DNA of 14,360 bases, from assembly GCA_003561665.1 (NCBI GenBank), contig PWVY01000156.1:1-14360 (forward strand), written 5' to 3'. The translations under genes and the position numbers were made by a program. Numbering within the stretch: the first letter of the stretch is position 1; the number at the start of each line of letters is the position of its first letter. The notes under the pieces were generated by a model, which made no database searches, was not told the origin of the DNA, and saw only the letters and a list, made by a program, of their open reading frames with translations. Source of the DNA: Thermoplasmata archaeon (GTDB lineage: Archaea > Thermoplasmatota > SW-10-69-26). Below, one piece after another: positions 7,773 to 14,338 of this stretch.

Positions 7773-8072
7773 CTACCGTTGGGCTGCTTCGTGGATGGCG
7801 ACGGTTCCTTCGATGATCTCAGGGGGGCCTTGCACGATGTCTTCGAGTTCTTCCTCGGCGAAGGAGCGGGCGATGGTCGTGGATTGTTCGGCTCCTTTGC
7901 GGTCGTCGAACACGCTGATCGTCGCGACGTTCCCTCCGTCACCGTGGAGGAAGTAGTAGGAGTGGAACCCTTTGACGTCCTTGATCTGTGGGATGAAGCG
8001 GTCGCGCACTTTCTCTGTTGATTCCTCAAGCTGGTCTTCGTCTCCTTCCCAAACGCGGATGACGGTGTACAT
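7773..8072 (-). CDS. Small ABM-type dimeric alpha/beta-barrel protein
   Basis: 99 aa from ATG 8072 (MYTVIRVWEG). The size, the alternating beta-strand pattern and segments such as MYTVIRVWEG (1-10), GFHSYYFL and ATISVFDD fit the dimeric ferredoxin-like barrel of the antibiotic biosynthesis monooxygenase (ABM) superfamily. That fold covers haem-degrading enzymes, quinone or polyketide monooxygenases and many proteins of unknown role, so no substrate can be named. A longer frame reaches back to 8162, but its extra 30 residues are low-complexity and unlike the fold. A GGAG lies about 8 nt before the ATG (8079-8082), so unlike its neighbours this gene may use a leader with a ribosome binding site. 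It sits 74 bp upstream of the hydrolase gene, which has its own TATA-like box. Confidence 0.7.
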   Translation of the reverse strand: MYTVIRVWEGDEDQLEESTEKVRDRFIPQIKDVKGFHSYYFLHGDGGNVATISVFDDRKGAEQSTTIARSFAEEELEDIVQGPPEIIEGTVAIHEAAQR

Positions 8073-8084
8073 GGTGGTTCTCCG

Positions 8085-8102
8085 GCCCGCGTGGTGGCGG
8101 GC
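8085..8102 (-). promoter_or_regulatory. Leader hairpin upstream of the ABM-type gene
   Basis: A perfect 6-bp inverted repeat, GCCCGC/GCGGGC with a 6-nt loop, lies just upstream of the putative GGAG (8079-8082) and 12 bases from the ATG at 8072. On the minus strand it is preceded at 8106-8116 by GGATCACCTCC, identical to the anti-Shine-Dalgarno tail of 16S rRNA, which could pair with the GGAG. The arrangement could hold a translation control element; no function is shown. Confidence 0.3.
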
Positions 8103-8168
8103 GTGGGAGGTGATCCTGAGCGCCGTTGTTGAATCCTGCCAAGGCATCGCTCCGGGCCCCAAGCAGGC

Positions 8169-8684
8169 CTAATCGTCGCGGTCCAGTTTGCTGCGTGTGA
8201 GGTTGATCAATCCGCCGGCTTCGACGAGTTCCAGGGCTTTCTCGGAGAGCGGTTCGGCTTGGAAGGTGTCGCCGGTTGTTTCGTTCGTGACGGTTCCCTC
8301 TTCAAGGTCCACGACGAGCGTGTCTCCCTCGCTTGTGGCCTCCGGGAGGCCCTCGACCTCGAGCACGGGAAGGCCCACGTTGAACGCGTTCCGATAGAAG
8401 ATGCGCGCGAAGCTCTCTGCGAGCACGACCGGGACGCCTGCGCCCTTGATCGCGAGGGGTGCATGTTCGCGTGAGGACCCGCATCCGAAGTTCTCGCCTG
8501 CCACGATGATGTCGCCCTCGCTGACGTTCTCGGGGAACGCTTGATCGTACCCTTCCAGCACGTGGGGGCCAAGCTCCTCCTCCGTGATCTTCGCTAAGTA
8601 CTTCCCTGGAACGATCTGATCCGTATCCACGTCATCGGGAAGCACCCAGGCCTTCCCTGAGAAGGACGTTCGAAGAGGCATCAT
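8169..8684 (-). CDS. leuD: 3-isopropylmalate dehydratase (or homologous 2-oxoacid pathway isomerase) small subunit
   Basis: 171 aa from ATG 8684 (a second in-frame ATG is at 8681), the normal length of archaeal LeuD-type swivel subunits. The diagnostic motifs are present: DDVDTDQIVPGKYL (17-30), GENFGCGSSREHAP (63-76) and ESFARIFYRNA (90-100). With a LeuC-type large subunit carrying the iron-sulphur cluster, it isomerises 2- and 3-isopropylmalate in leucine synthesis; no large subunit is in the window. The specificity loop after the DTDxI motif reads YLAK (29-32), neither YLRT (homoaconitase) nor YLVY (isopropylmalate) of the methanogen enzymes as I recall them, so the exact substrate (isopropylmalate, citramalate-derived or homoaconitate) is open. 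An upstream extension to 8903 is rejected: it runs through the divergent promoter region and lacks family similarity. A weak TATA-like stretch (AACCCTATC, near 8706-8717) is about 27 nt before the start. Confidence 0.85.
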   Translation of the reverse strand: MMPLRTSFSGKAWVLPDDVDTDQIVPGKYLAKITEEELGPHVLEGYDQAFPENVSEGDIIVAGENFGCGSSREHAPLAIKGAGVPVVLAESFARIFYRNAFNVGLPVLEVEGLPEATSEGDTLVVDLEEGTVTNETTGDTFQAEPLSEKALELVEAGGLINLTRSKLDRDD

Positions 8685-8785
8685 CCATCCCCAGGCCCTG
8701 GGGTGGGATAGGGTTTGTGGGCCTCCTCCACAGGTTTCATCGGCAACGAGAGAACACTTAAAAACCGCCAAAGCGTCCTTTGCGT
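8685..8785. promoter_or_regulatory. Divergent promoter region between leuD and a lipoprotein gene
   Basis: This 101-bp gap separates genes reading away from each other. On the plus strand CTTAAAAACC (8757-8766) is a clear TATA box centred about 25 nt before the ATG at 8786, indicating a leaderless transcript. On the minus strand a weaker box (AACCCTATC within 8706-8717) lies about 27 nt before the leuD ATG at 8684. The two boxes are about 50 bp apart, close enough for a shared regulator, though no operator repeat stands out. Confidence 0.55.
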
Positions 8786-9874
8786 ATGAAGTTGGAGGCA
8801 GCAACCCTCGTCCTTTTGGTCGTCGTGTCCGGATGCATCTTCGCTGGCGCCGCGACGCAACCGGCCGAGGATTTGCAAAGCAACGCCGAGAACGCCGTAG
8901 CAAGCCATGTGGATGATCCCGACCTTGTCGAGGTCTGGGGCGTCGAACCCCCCCTTGAGGTGAAGGAGGATGACAAGCATTTGATCTTGCACCTTAACGA
9001 GGAACCTGGCGACGGGAACGCGCCCGGGTGGGGGTTCTTGTTCATCGGGGAAGAGCGCTCAAGCGCGATTCTGACCGCCTCGGGAATTGGCGTCCTTGCC
9101 GAGTACTCCCAAGACACGCGCCACGGGGATGAAGAGATGACGCCGCTTGAACCCTGGAGCGTCTCCAGCGACGAAGCCGCAACGATGCTCCAAAACAACG
9201 AGACATGGCCCCCGATGGCGAACGATGCCCTTGTCGTGTGGCGCTTGAGCATGCTCCCTGTGGACGAGAGCGAAGATCCCACGCCCGTCTGGATGGTTCA
9301 CGCGAACGCGCTGGAATCCGGGGAGAAGGCCCAAGCCCTCGTCGACGCGAACACGGGCGAGATCATCACCATCGAGACAAGCCAAACATCCTACGGACCA
9401 AGCGCGCCCTCGTCTCCCCCGGAGGGCCAAGGTGGGGGTTGTGATGTCGATTCGGACACCGGGCAAGTCACGCCCATCAACGACCTTTCAAGCACGGTCT
9501 CGGTAGAGGATGCGGGGGATCTCCATGTGAGCGCGAGCGGGTTCGGGGCGGGCGAGTTCGTCGTGACCCTCGAGGATCAAGACGGAGAGCGGATCCTGGA
9601 ATGGAGCGACACGTTCGTCGGGAACAACGGCGTCGAGAACACCGTCGGCGTGCCCGAAGGCACGTACGAAGCCACTGTGTCCACCCCCGCCGGCTCCTTC
9701 AGCGGCGATCTTTTCCTCGCTGCGCAATGGGGCGATGCGGCATGCCCATCAGAGGTCCAATACGGGCCCGAGCTGGCATCCAGCATCGAAGGCTTCCTCA
9801 CCCAAACAGCCTCCCCGTACGCGAACATCCCCAACCCTGCAGTCGACCAAGAAACCCCCCTGATGGCCCCCTGA
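8786..9874 (+). CDS. Putative lipoprotein with a PepSY-like segment, function unknown
   Basis: 362 aa from ATG 8786; a TTG two codons earlier is in frame but the TATA spacing favours the ATG. The signal peptide ends in the lipobox VSGC (Cys17), so it is predicted to be anchored outside the cell. The N-terminal half (about 30-198) has a duplicated-looking alpha/beta pattern and includes ALVDANTGEII (184-194), the kind of strand-turn seen at the end of PepSY domains. A Ser/Pro/Gly linker (202-218) leads to a beta-rich C-terminal domain (about 235-315) with the look of an Ig-like or PPC-like sandwich (DLHVSASGFGAGEF, TYEATVSTPAGSF). Three Cys remain in the mature protein: Cys17 for lipid attachment, and Cys219 and Cys320, which could form a disulphide linking the ends of the C-terminal domain. 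I do not recognise a named family. Confidence 0.75.
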   Translation: MKLEAATLVLLVVVSGCIFAGAATQPAEDLQSNAENAVASHVDDPDLVEVWGVEPPLEVKEDDKHLILHLNEEPGDGNAPGWGFLFIGEERSSAILTASGIGVLAEYSQDTRHGDEEMTPLEPWSVSSDEAATMLQNNETWPPMANDALVVWRLSMLPVDESEDPTPVWMVHANALESGEKAQALVDANTGEIITIETSQTSYGPSAPSSPPEGQGGGCDVDSDTGQVTPINDLSSTVSVEDAGDLHVSASGFGAGEFVVTLEDQDGERILEWSDTFVGNNGVENTVGVPEGTYEATVSTPAGSFSGDLFLAAQWGDAACPSEVQYGPELASSIEGFLTQTASPYANIPNPAVDQETPLMAP

Positions 9875-9898
9875 AGAGGAACGTGCACGAAGGAGAAC

Positions 9899-9908
9899 CT
9901 TCAAAACA
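9899..9908 (+). promoter_or_regulatory. TATA-like box of the G1P dehydrogenase gene
   Basis: CTTCAAAACA is centred about 27 nt upstream of the GTG start at 9930, in the 55-bp gap after the lipoprotein stop. The spacing again predicts a leaderless message. An AAGGAG just before it (9890-9895) is about 35 nt from the GTG, too far to serve as a ribosome binding site for it. Confidence 0.45.
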
Positions 9909-9929
9909 TCAAGACCCCCCTTCACCCGT

Positions 9930-10994
9930 GTGGACACCGTCTTCGACAAAGCCAAATCGATGCAGTTCCCCCGCAACGTCCTCGTCGGAGCCGATGTCAT
10001 CGACGACGCAGGGGACCTTGCTCGCGAGTTGGATCTGCAAGACCCCGCCGTGATCGTCACCGGCCCGAACACTCGAGGCGTTGCAGGCGATCGCGTCGCG
10101 GACATCCTCGAAGATGCAGGGTACACGGTCCACACCGTCCTCGCTGAAGGGGCCACGCGCAAGCAGATCGAGGCCACGCTCAACGAAGCCGAAGAGACGC
10201 AGGGACGCTTCGTTTACGGCGTCGGAGGCGGTCGCGTCATCGACGCCGCCAAGCTCGCTGCCAAACGTATAGGCGGGCCCCTCGTGAGCGTGCCCACAAG
10301 CGCGGCGCATGACGGCATCACGAGCCCCCGAGCGAGCGTTCGAAGCAAGAAAGGCGCAGCAAGCCGGGAAGGCGTCACGCCCATGGCCATCGTCGCGGAC
10401 ACCAGCATCATCATCCAGGCCCCCTACCGGTTGCTCGCCGCCGGGTGCGCGGATGCCATCAGCAACCTCTCCGCCGTCCGCGATTGGCGCCTGGCCCACC
10501 GCTTGCGGGGCGAACCTATGTCGAGCTTCAGCAAAGCCCTCGCGGAAACCAGCGCGGAGCTCGTCATCGATCACGCATCCCAGATCCGGCCCGGGATCGA
10601 AGAAAGCGCGTGGCTCGTCGTCAAAGCCCTCATCGTCAGCGGGGTGAGCATGAGCGTGGCCGGATCATCCAGGCCCGCCAGCGGGGCCGAGCACATGTTC
10701 AGTCATGCCCTCGACAAGATCGCGCCCGGCCAGGCCCTGCATGGTGAACAGGTCGGGCTTGGCTCCATCATGATGATGCACCTGCACAACGGGCCCTGGG
10801 AGAGGATCAAAACCGCTCTCGACGACATCGGTGCCCCCACCACGGCGCAGGATGCGGGCCTTGAACGCGCGGATGTGATCGAAGCCCTCACAACCGCGCA
10901 CGAGATCCGTGACCGGTACACGATCCTTGGCAGCGACGGTCTAACGAGGGATGCTGCGGAGCATCTGGCAAGCGTGACGGGCGTTTGCCCCTGA
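9930..10994 (+). CDS. egsA: sn-glycerol-1-phosphate dehydrogenase (NAD(P))
   Basis: 354 aa, normal for the archaeal enzyme, which reduces dihydroxyacetone phosphate to sn-glycerol-1-phosphate in the cytoplasm and so makes the backbone of archaeal ether lipids. It belongs to the iron/zinc polyol dehydrogenase superfamily. Visible motifs: the nucleotide-binding GVGGGRVID (97-105), VPTSAAHDGITSPRAS (121-136), the metal ligands Asp174 in AGCADAISN, His255 in GAEHMFSHALD (252-262) and His271 in LHGEQVG (270-276). The GTG at 9930 keeps the family N-terminus (FDKAKSMQFPRNVLVG); an ATG at 9960 is possible but would cut it. The gene has its own TATA-like box, and its stop lies only 4 bp from the 3' end of an oppositely oriented tRNA gene. 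This gene is the strongest sign that the DNA is archaeal. Confidence 0.95.
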   Translation: MDTVFDKAKSMQFPRNVLVGADVIDDAGDLARELDLQDPAVIVTGPNTRGVAGDRVADILEDAGYTVHTVLAEGATRKQIEATLNEAEETQGRFVYGVGGGRVIDAAKLAAKRIGGPLVSVPTSAAHDGITSPRASVRSKKGAASREGVTPMAIVADTSIIIQAPYRLLAAGCADAISNLSAVRDWRLAHRLRGEPMSSFSKALAETSAELVIDHASQIRPGIEESAWLVVKALIVSGVSMSVAGSSRPASGAEHMFSHALDKIAPGQALHGEQVGLGSIMMMHLHNGPWERIKTALDDIGAPTTAQDAGLERADVIEALTTAHEIRDRYTILGSDGLTRDAAEHLASVTGVCP

Positions 10995-10998
10995 AAAG

Positions 10999-11072
10999 CG
11001 CCGGCTTCCGGACTCGAACCGGAGACCTCTCGGTTAACAGCCGAGTGCTCTTACCATCTAAGCTAAGCCGGC
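10999..11072 (-). tRNA. tRNA-Asn (GUU)
   Basis: Read on the minus strand, 74 nt fold into a full cloverleaf. The acceptor stem pairs GCCGGCT with AGCCGGC, the anticodon stem pairs CTCGG with CCGAG around the loop CTGTTAA (anticodon GTT), and the T arm is CCGGTTCGAGTCCGG. The discriminator base is G. The CCA end is not encoded, and no intron is visible. The 3' end is 4 bp from the egsA stop codon, and TTTT follows on the tRNA strand, a possible termination signal. Confidence 0.95.
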
Positions 11073-11100
11073 TACGCTTCGACGGGAACGCGCAATCCCC

Positions 11101-11107
11101 TAAAAAG
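11101..11107 (-). promoter_or_regulatory. TATA box of the tRNA-Asn gene
   Basis: CTTTTTA on the minus strand is centred about 32 nt upstream of the tRNA 5' end at 11072, giving a short leader of some 5-8 nt, as usual for archaeal tRNA genes. The remaining ~110 bp up to the FKBP promoter contain a weak 5-bp inverted repeat (CTCAT/ATGAG, near 11147-11166) and nothing else I can name. Confidence 0.6.
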
Positions 11108-11220
11108 CCTCCCCTGTTCGCCCTGGCAATCCTCAGCAGGTGGGCTCATCGAATACCGCATGAGGGAAGCCGATCTGGCCCCCAGGAAACGGAGCCCAGG
11201 GCAACGTGGGCCGCCTCCGC

Positions 11221-11230
11221 AAACTTAACT
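11221..11230 (+). promoter_or_regulatory. TATA-like box of the FKBP gene
   Basis: AAACTTAACT is centred about 30 nt upstream of the ATG at 11256. No Shine-Dalgarno lies between them, so a leaderless or near-leaderless transcript is expected. The position argues against the longer in-frame start TTG at 11235. Confidence 0.5.
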
Positions 11231-11255
11231 TGGGTTGCCTCTGTCCTCCGCCTCA

Positions 11256-13184
11256 ATGAACACCGCCCTCCGCGTCCTCGGCTTGGTTGCCGTCATGGTC
11301 ACCGTCGCCGGAGCGACGTTGGGCGCTTACGCGCTCATCGAGACCGACGCCCAGTTCGCAAGCGTTCAACTGACCGGGCCCTCGGACGACGCCACCACCC
11401 TTCTTGCCGGAAGCAGTGCACCGTTCTCACTGACCGGGGAGAACCTGGGTGATGCGCTTCACAACGTCACCATCCGAAGCGCAACCCCCGGCATCGTGTT
11501 CGAAGCCTTCACGGGGCCAACGAGCCTCGAAGCGGCCGCCTCGAAAACGTTCGACGGGGAACTACGCGCGGACGACAGCGTCTCCGGCCTGCAGGATGTT
11601 CGCTTCCATGTTTACGATGGAGACCGCCGCGTGGGCAGCATCACGGTCCCCATCAACGTCGTCCAACCCCAGAACGTGGATCTCGCTCTGACCTCAAGCC
11701 TCCCGGCCGCGATGCCGGGTGAAGAGGTCACGCTCACCGGGGAAGTGAGCAACCCCATGGAAACCTCGCAAGAGGTTACCTTCACGCTGGAAGGCATGGA
11801 AGGAACCGTGGAACCCACCCAGGCCACGGTTCCCGGGGAGGACTCCACGACCGTCAGCGTCACGGGTGTGGTCCCCCCTGACGCCTCGGACGCTCTGGAT
11901 GTCACGCTCACCGCGGAGAACCAAGCCGGGCAAACGACCACCGCTGACGCTACGATCCTCATCCTCGCACCCGGTGAGACCGCCGCGGGTGCCGTGTTCG
12001 AGGAGGTCAGCATCGCACCCGGCACCTCGTACGCCTTGCCCCTGCTCGTCGTCTCCAACCAGGACGATGATGCCAGCGTGACCGTGACGGGCACGCATGT
12101 CAGCGAGCACCAGTTCGGTGCCGTGCCCGCGCAGGCAGCGCTTGGAGGCTACGCCACCATCGAGGTTCCCGCGGATGCCCAAGAGCCCTTCACGACAACG
12201 CTCACGGTCACCCTGGGCGATCAAGAGCACGATGTCACCGTTCACGTGGACCCCGCGGCCGAAGGGGAACAAGCCGACGATAACACGCTCGTCGAAGCCG
12301 ACTATGTGGGCCGCCTTGCCGATGGATCCATCTTCGACACGAGCATCCCTGCTCTGGCGCATGGTCCCTTCCCCAAGGCGGATCAATTCCAGCCCCGGCC
12401 CGGGCTCCAGCCCCTGGAAGTGCACTTGAACCCGCAGCAGCCCGGCGTCGTGGAAGGGTTCTACAACGCGCTCGTGGGCATGACGGAAGGTGAATCCCAG
12501 ACGGCCACGCTGGATCCCTCAGAAGCGTACGGTCCCTCCCGAACGCACGAGAACGTGACCGCCGTGACCGAGCTTGACCGGCGAAACCAGGTGGATCGGT
12601 TCATCACGGACATCCCCATCGCTCAACTCCCGCCTGAGTTCGAGATTGAGACCAAGGAAGAAGGCGACACGCTCACCTACCGCACCGAGCAAGGCGGGGA
12701 AGAGTTCGTGTTCGAGTTCGAGCTCACCCGGAAGGGTGCCGACACCGTGGACCTTGAACGGTTGGAGGACATCGGTTCCACGACGACGTTCTACCCCATG
12801 TGGCCCGACGCCACCGAAGTCGTGGACATCACAAGCCAGCACATCGTGTACGAGACGACGCCCCCCGAGGATCAGGGCTTATTCACGTGGGATGTGAACC
12901 CCCAAAGCCATCACGCGCAATGGGAGAACGCCACCCGCATCGAGGATGTAACAAACGAACACATCCTTCTCCGCCACATCCCCGAAGAGGGGTCCACATA
13001 CACCATCGCCCAACATCAAGGGCCGCAAACGTTCCTCGTGGAGAACGTGGGCACCGAGCACGTGCACGTCTCCACCGACAACCCGCACCCGCTTGGTGGC
13101 CTCTCGCTCACGTTCGACATCACGCTGCACACCATCCAGGACGCGCCTGCGATGGGCGGTGGCATGATGGGCGGCGCCCCATAG
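11256..13184 (+). CDS. Membrane-anchored SlyD/FKBP-type peptidyl-prolyl isomerase with N-terminal Ig-like domains
   Basis: 642 aa from ATG 11256. A hydrophobic segment (6-27) is a signal anchor, so the rest should be outside the cell. Residues 34-137, 140-236 and 243-332 look like three Ig/CARDB-type beta-sandwiches (NVDLALTSS with LTGEVSNP in the second). The FKBP domain starts near 342: YVGRLADGSIFDTS (350-363) with Tyr350, Phe360 and Asp361, VVEGFYNALVGM (398-409) where Phe402 replaces the Trp of human FKBP12, and LDPSEAYG (419-426). The final FKBP strand, NPHPLGGLSLTFDITL (609-624), comes only ~180 residues later, so a very large insert occupies the flap where SlyD has about 50 residues. 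SlyD-type FKBPs isomerise X-Pro bonds and chaperone unfolded proteins; this one probably folds exported proteins. The tail is Gly/Met-rich (MGGGMMGG). Confidence 0.85.
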   Translation: MNTALRVLGLVAVMVTVAGATLGAYALIETDAQFASVQLTGPSDDATTLLAGSSAPFSLTGENLGDALHNVTIRSATPGIVFEAFTGPTSLEAAASKTFDGELRADDSVSGLQDVRFHVYDGDRRVGSITVPINVVQPQNVDLALTSSLPAAMPGEEVTLTGEVSNPMETSQEVTFTLEGMEGTVEPTQATVPGEDSTTVSVTGVVPPDASDALDVTLTAENQAGQTTTADATILILAPGETAAGAVFEEVSIAPGTSYALPLLVVSNQDDDASVTVTGTHVSEHQFGAVPAQAALGGYATIEVPADAQEPFTTTLTVTLGDQEHDVTVHVDPAAEGEQADDNTLVEADYVGRLADGSIFDTSIPALAHGPFPKADQFQPRPGLQPLEVHLNPQQPGVVEGFYNALVGMTEGESQTATLDPSEAYGPSRTHENVTAVTELDRRNQVDRFITDIPIAQLPPEFEIETKEEGDTLTYRTEQGGEEFVFEFELTRKGADTVDLERLEDIGSTTTFYPMWPDATEVVDITSQHIVYETTPPEDQGLFTWDVNPQSHHAQWENATRIEDVTNEHILLRHIPEEGSTYTIAQHQGPQTFLVENVGTEHVHVSTDNPHPLGGLSLTFDITLHTIQDAPAMGGGMMGGAP

Positions 13185-13192
13185 GTCTCAAA

Positions 13193-13219
13193 GCCGGGGG
13201 CAAACCTTTGACCCCCGGC
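13193..13219 (+). promoter_or_regulatory. 8-bp hairpin between FKBP and purM enclosing the purM TATA-like box
   Basis: GCCGGGGG (13193-13200) and CCCCCGGC (13212-13219) form a perfect inverted repeat with an 11-nt loop. The loop holds the AT-richest bases of the gap (AAACCTTTGA), centred about 28 nt before the purM ATG at 13235. The same element could therefore act as the end of the FKBP transcript and as the purM promoter, or be an operator. No T-run follows, so a bacterial-type terminator is unlikely. Confidence 0.45.
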
Positions 13220-13234
13220 CTTGTTGCCCCGCTG

Positions 13235-14269
13235 ATGCCCGACAACGACGATGGTCTCACGTACGCCAAAGCGGGCGTGGACATCGAGGAAGAAGCCCAA
13301 ACCGTGAACGCGCTTGCAAGCGTGCTGGCTCAGGATCGCGACGGGCCCATCCAAGCCTTGGATCTGCCCGGGCACTTCGCAGGAGGCGTCCAATTGGGCG
13401 ACACCGCCCTCGTGCTCTGCACGGACGGCGTCGGTTCCAAAGTCATCATCGCTGACGCGCTGGAGCGCTACGACACCATCGGGATCGATTGCATCGCGAT
13501 GAACGTCAACGATGCCGTGTGCTTGGGCGCTGAACCCGTCGCGTTCGTGGACTACCTCGCCGTGGAAAGCCACAACGAAGCGTTCGCCCGAAACGTAGGT
13601 GAAGGCCTTGCTCGAGGCGCGAAAGAGGCCAACGTGGCCATCGTTGGAGGCGAGACCGCGACGCTCCCAGGCGTCGTTCACGCGTTCGACATCGCAGGCA
13701 CATGCCTTGCCACCGCGCCGGTGAGCGATCTCGTCACGGGCGAGCGCGTCGAACCGGGCGACATCCTGCTTGGGATCCCCTCCAGCGGGATCCACTCGAA
13801 CGGGCTCACGCTTGCACGCTCCGTGCTCGACGCGAACAACCTCGACTTCAACGATACGGTGGAGGAACTGGAGAGAAGCATCGGGGAGGAGCTTTTGGAG
13901 CCAACGCGTATCTACGTGAAGGACGCGCTCTCTGTTTTGGACGCGGTGCCCGTGCACGGGCTTGTGCACGTCACCGGCGGGGGCGTGTTGAACTACCCCC
14001 GCGTGAAACCTGACGTCGCGTACGTGCTCGACGGGTTCCCTGAACCCTTACCCGTGTTCGAAGCCATCCAGCGGTTGGGCAGCGTTGCTCAAGAGGAGAT
14101 GCTTCGAACGTTCAACATGGGCGTCGGGTTCGCCATCATCGTCCCCGAAGAACACGAAACCCAAGCCCTCGAAGCCCTTCCCCGGGATGCCTTCCGCCTG
14201 GGGCGCATCGAGGACGGTTCCGGCGTCAAGATCCCACACCAAGACCTCGCGTTCGACCCGGAACCGTGA
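13235..14269 (+). CDS. purM: Phosphoribosylformylglycinamidine cyclo-ligase (AIR synthetase)
   Basis: 344 aa from ATG 13235, the usual PurM length. It catalyses the ATP-dependent ring closure of formylglycinamidine ribonucleotide to aminoimidazole ribonucleotide, the fifth step of de novo purine synthesis. Motifs in order: LTYAKAGVD (8-16), the ATP/metal-binding TDGVGSK (63-69), MNVNDAVCLGAEP (89-101), GGETATLPG (138-146), SSGIHSNGL (183-191), HVTGGG (245-250) and FNMGVGF (293-299). The frame is open far upstream to 12800, but that part overlaps the FKBP gene and has no PurM similarity; the ATG at 13235 lies at the right distance from the TATA-like box in the preceding hairpin. No other purine genes are in the window. 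Nothing looks damaged. Confidence 0.95.
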   Translation: MPDNDDGLTYAKAGVDIEEEAQTVNALASVLAQDRDGPIQALDLPGHFAGGVQLGDTALVLCTDGVGSKVIIADALERYDTIGIDCIAMNVNDAVCLGAEPVAFVDYLAVESHNEAFARNVGEGLARGAKEANVAIVGGETATLPGVVHAFDIAGTCLATAPVSDLVTGERVEPGDILLGIPSSGIHSNGLTLARSVLDANNLDFNDTVEELERSIGEELLEPTRIYVKDALSVLDAVPVHGLVHVTGGGVLNYPRVKPDVAYVLDGFPEPLPVFEAIQRLGSVAQEEMLRTFNMGVGFAIIVPEEHETQALEALPRDAFRLGRIEDGSGVKIPHQDLAFDPEP

Positions 14270-14330
14270 TCGGGACAAGCCTCCCTTCCCCCAAGCGACC
14301 CGCATCCTACGCACGAACCCCCACAAATCT

Positions 14331-14338
14331 TTTTATAA
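14331..14338 (+). promoter_or_regulatory. Strong TATA box for a gene beyond the right edge
   Basis: TTTTATAA, preceded by AAATCT, is the most canonical archaeal TATA box in the window. It would start transcription at about 14360, so a plus-strand gene (or RNA gene) probably begins right at or after the end of the window. Confidence 0.6.

Noticed and set aside
8106..8116. Perfect Shine-Dalgarno (GGAGGTGATCC) on the plus strand
   Set aside because: No start codon follows at usable distance with a credible frame on the plus strand; the match is more interesting as anti-Shine-Dalgarno on the minus strand, reported as a finding.
8685..8903. N-terminal extension of the LeuD-like gene
   Set aside because: It would cover the divergent promoter and the start of the lipoprotein gene, and the extra residues do not resemble the family; the protein from 8684 has normal length.
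12800..13234. N-terminal extension of PurM by 145 residues
   Set aside because: This part overlaps the FKBP gene in another frame and reads as Arg/His/Pro-rich shadow sequence; the PurM fold starts at the ATG at 13235.
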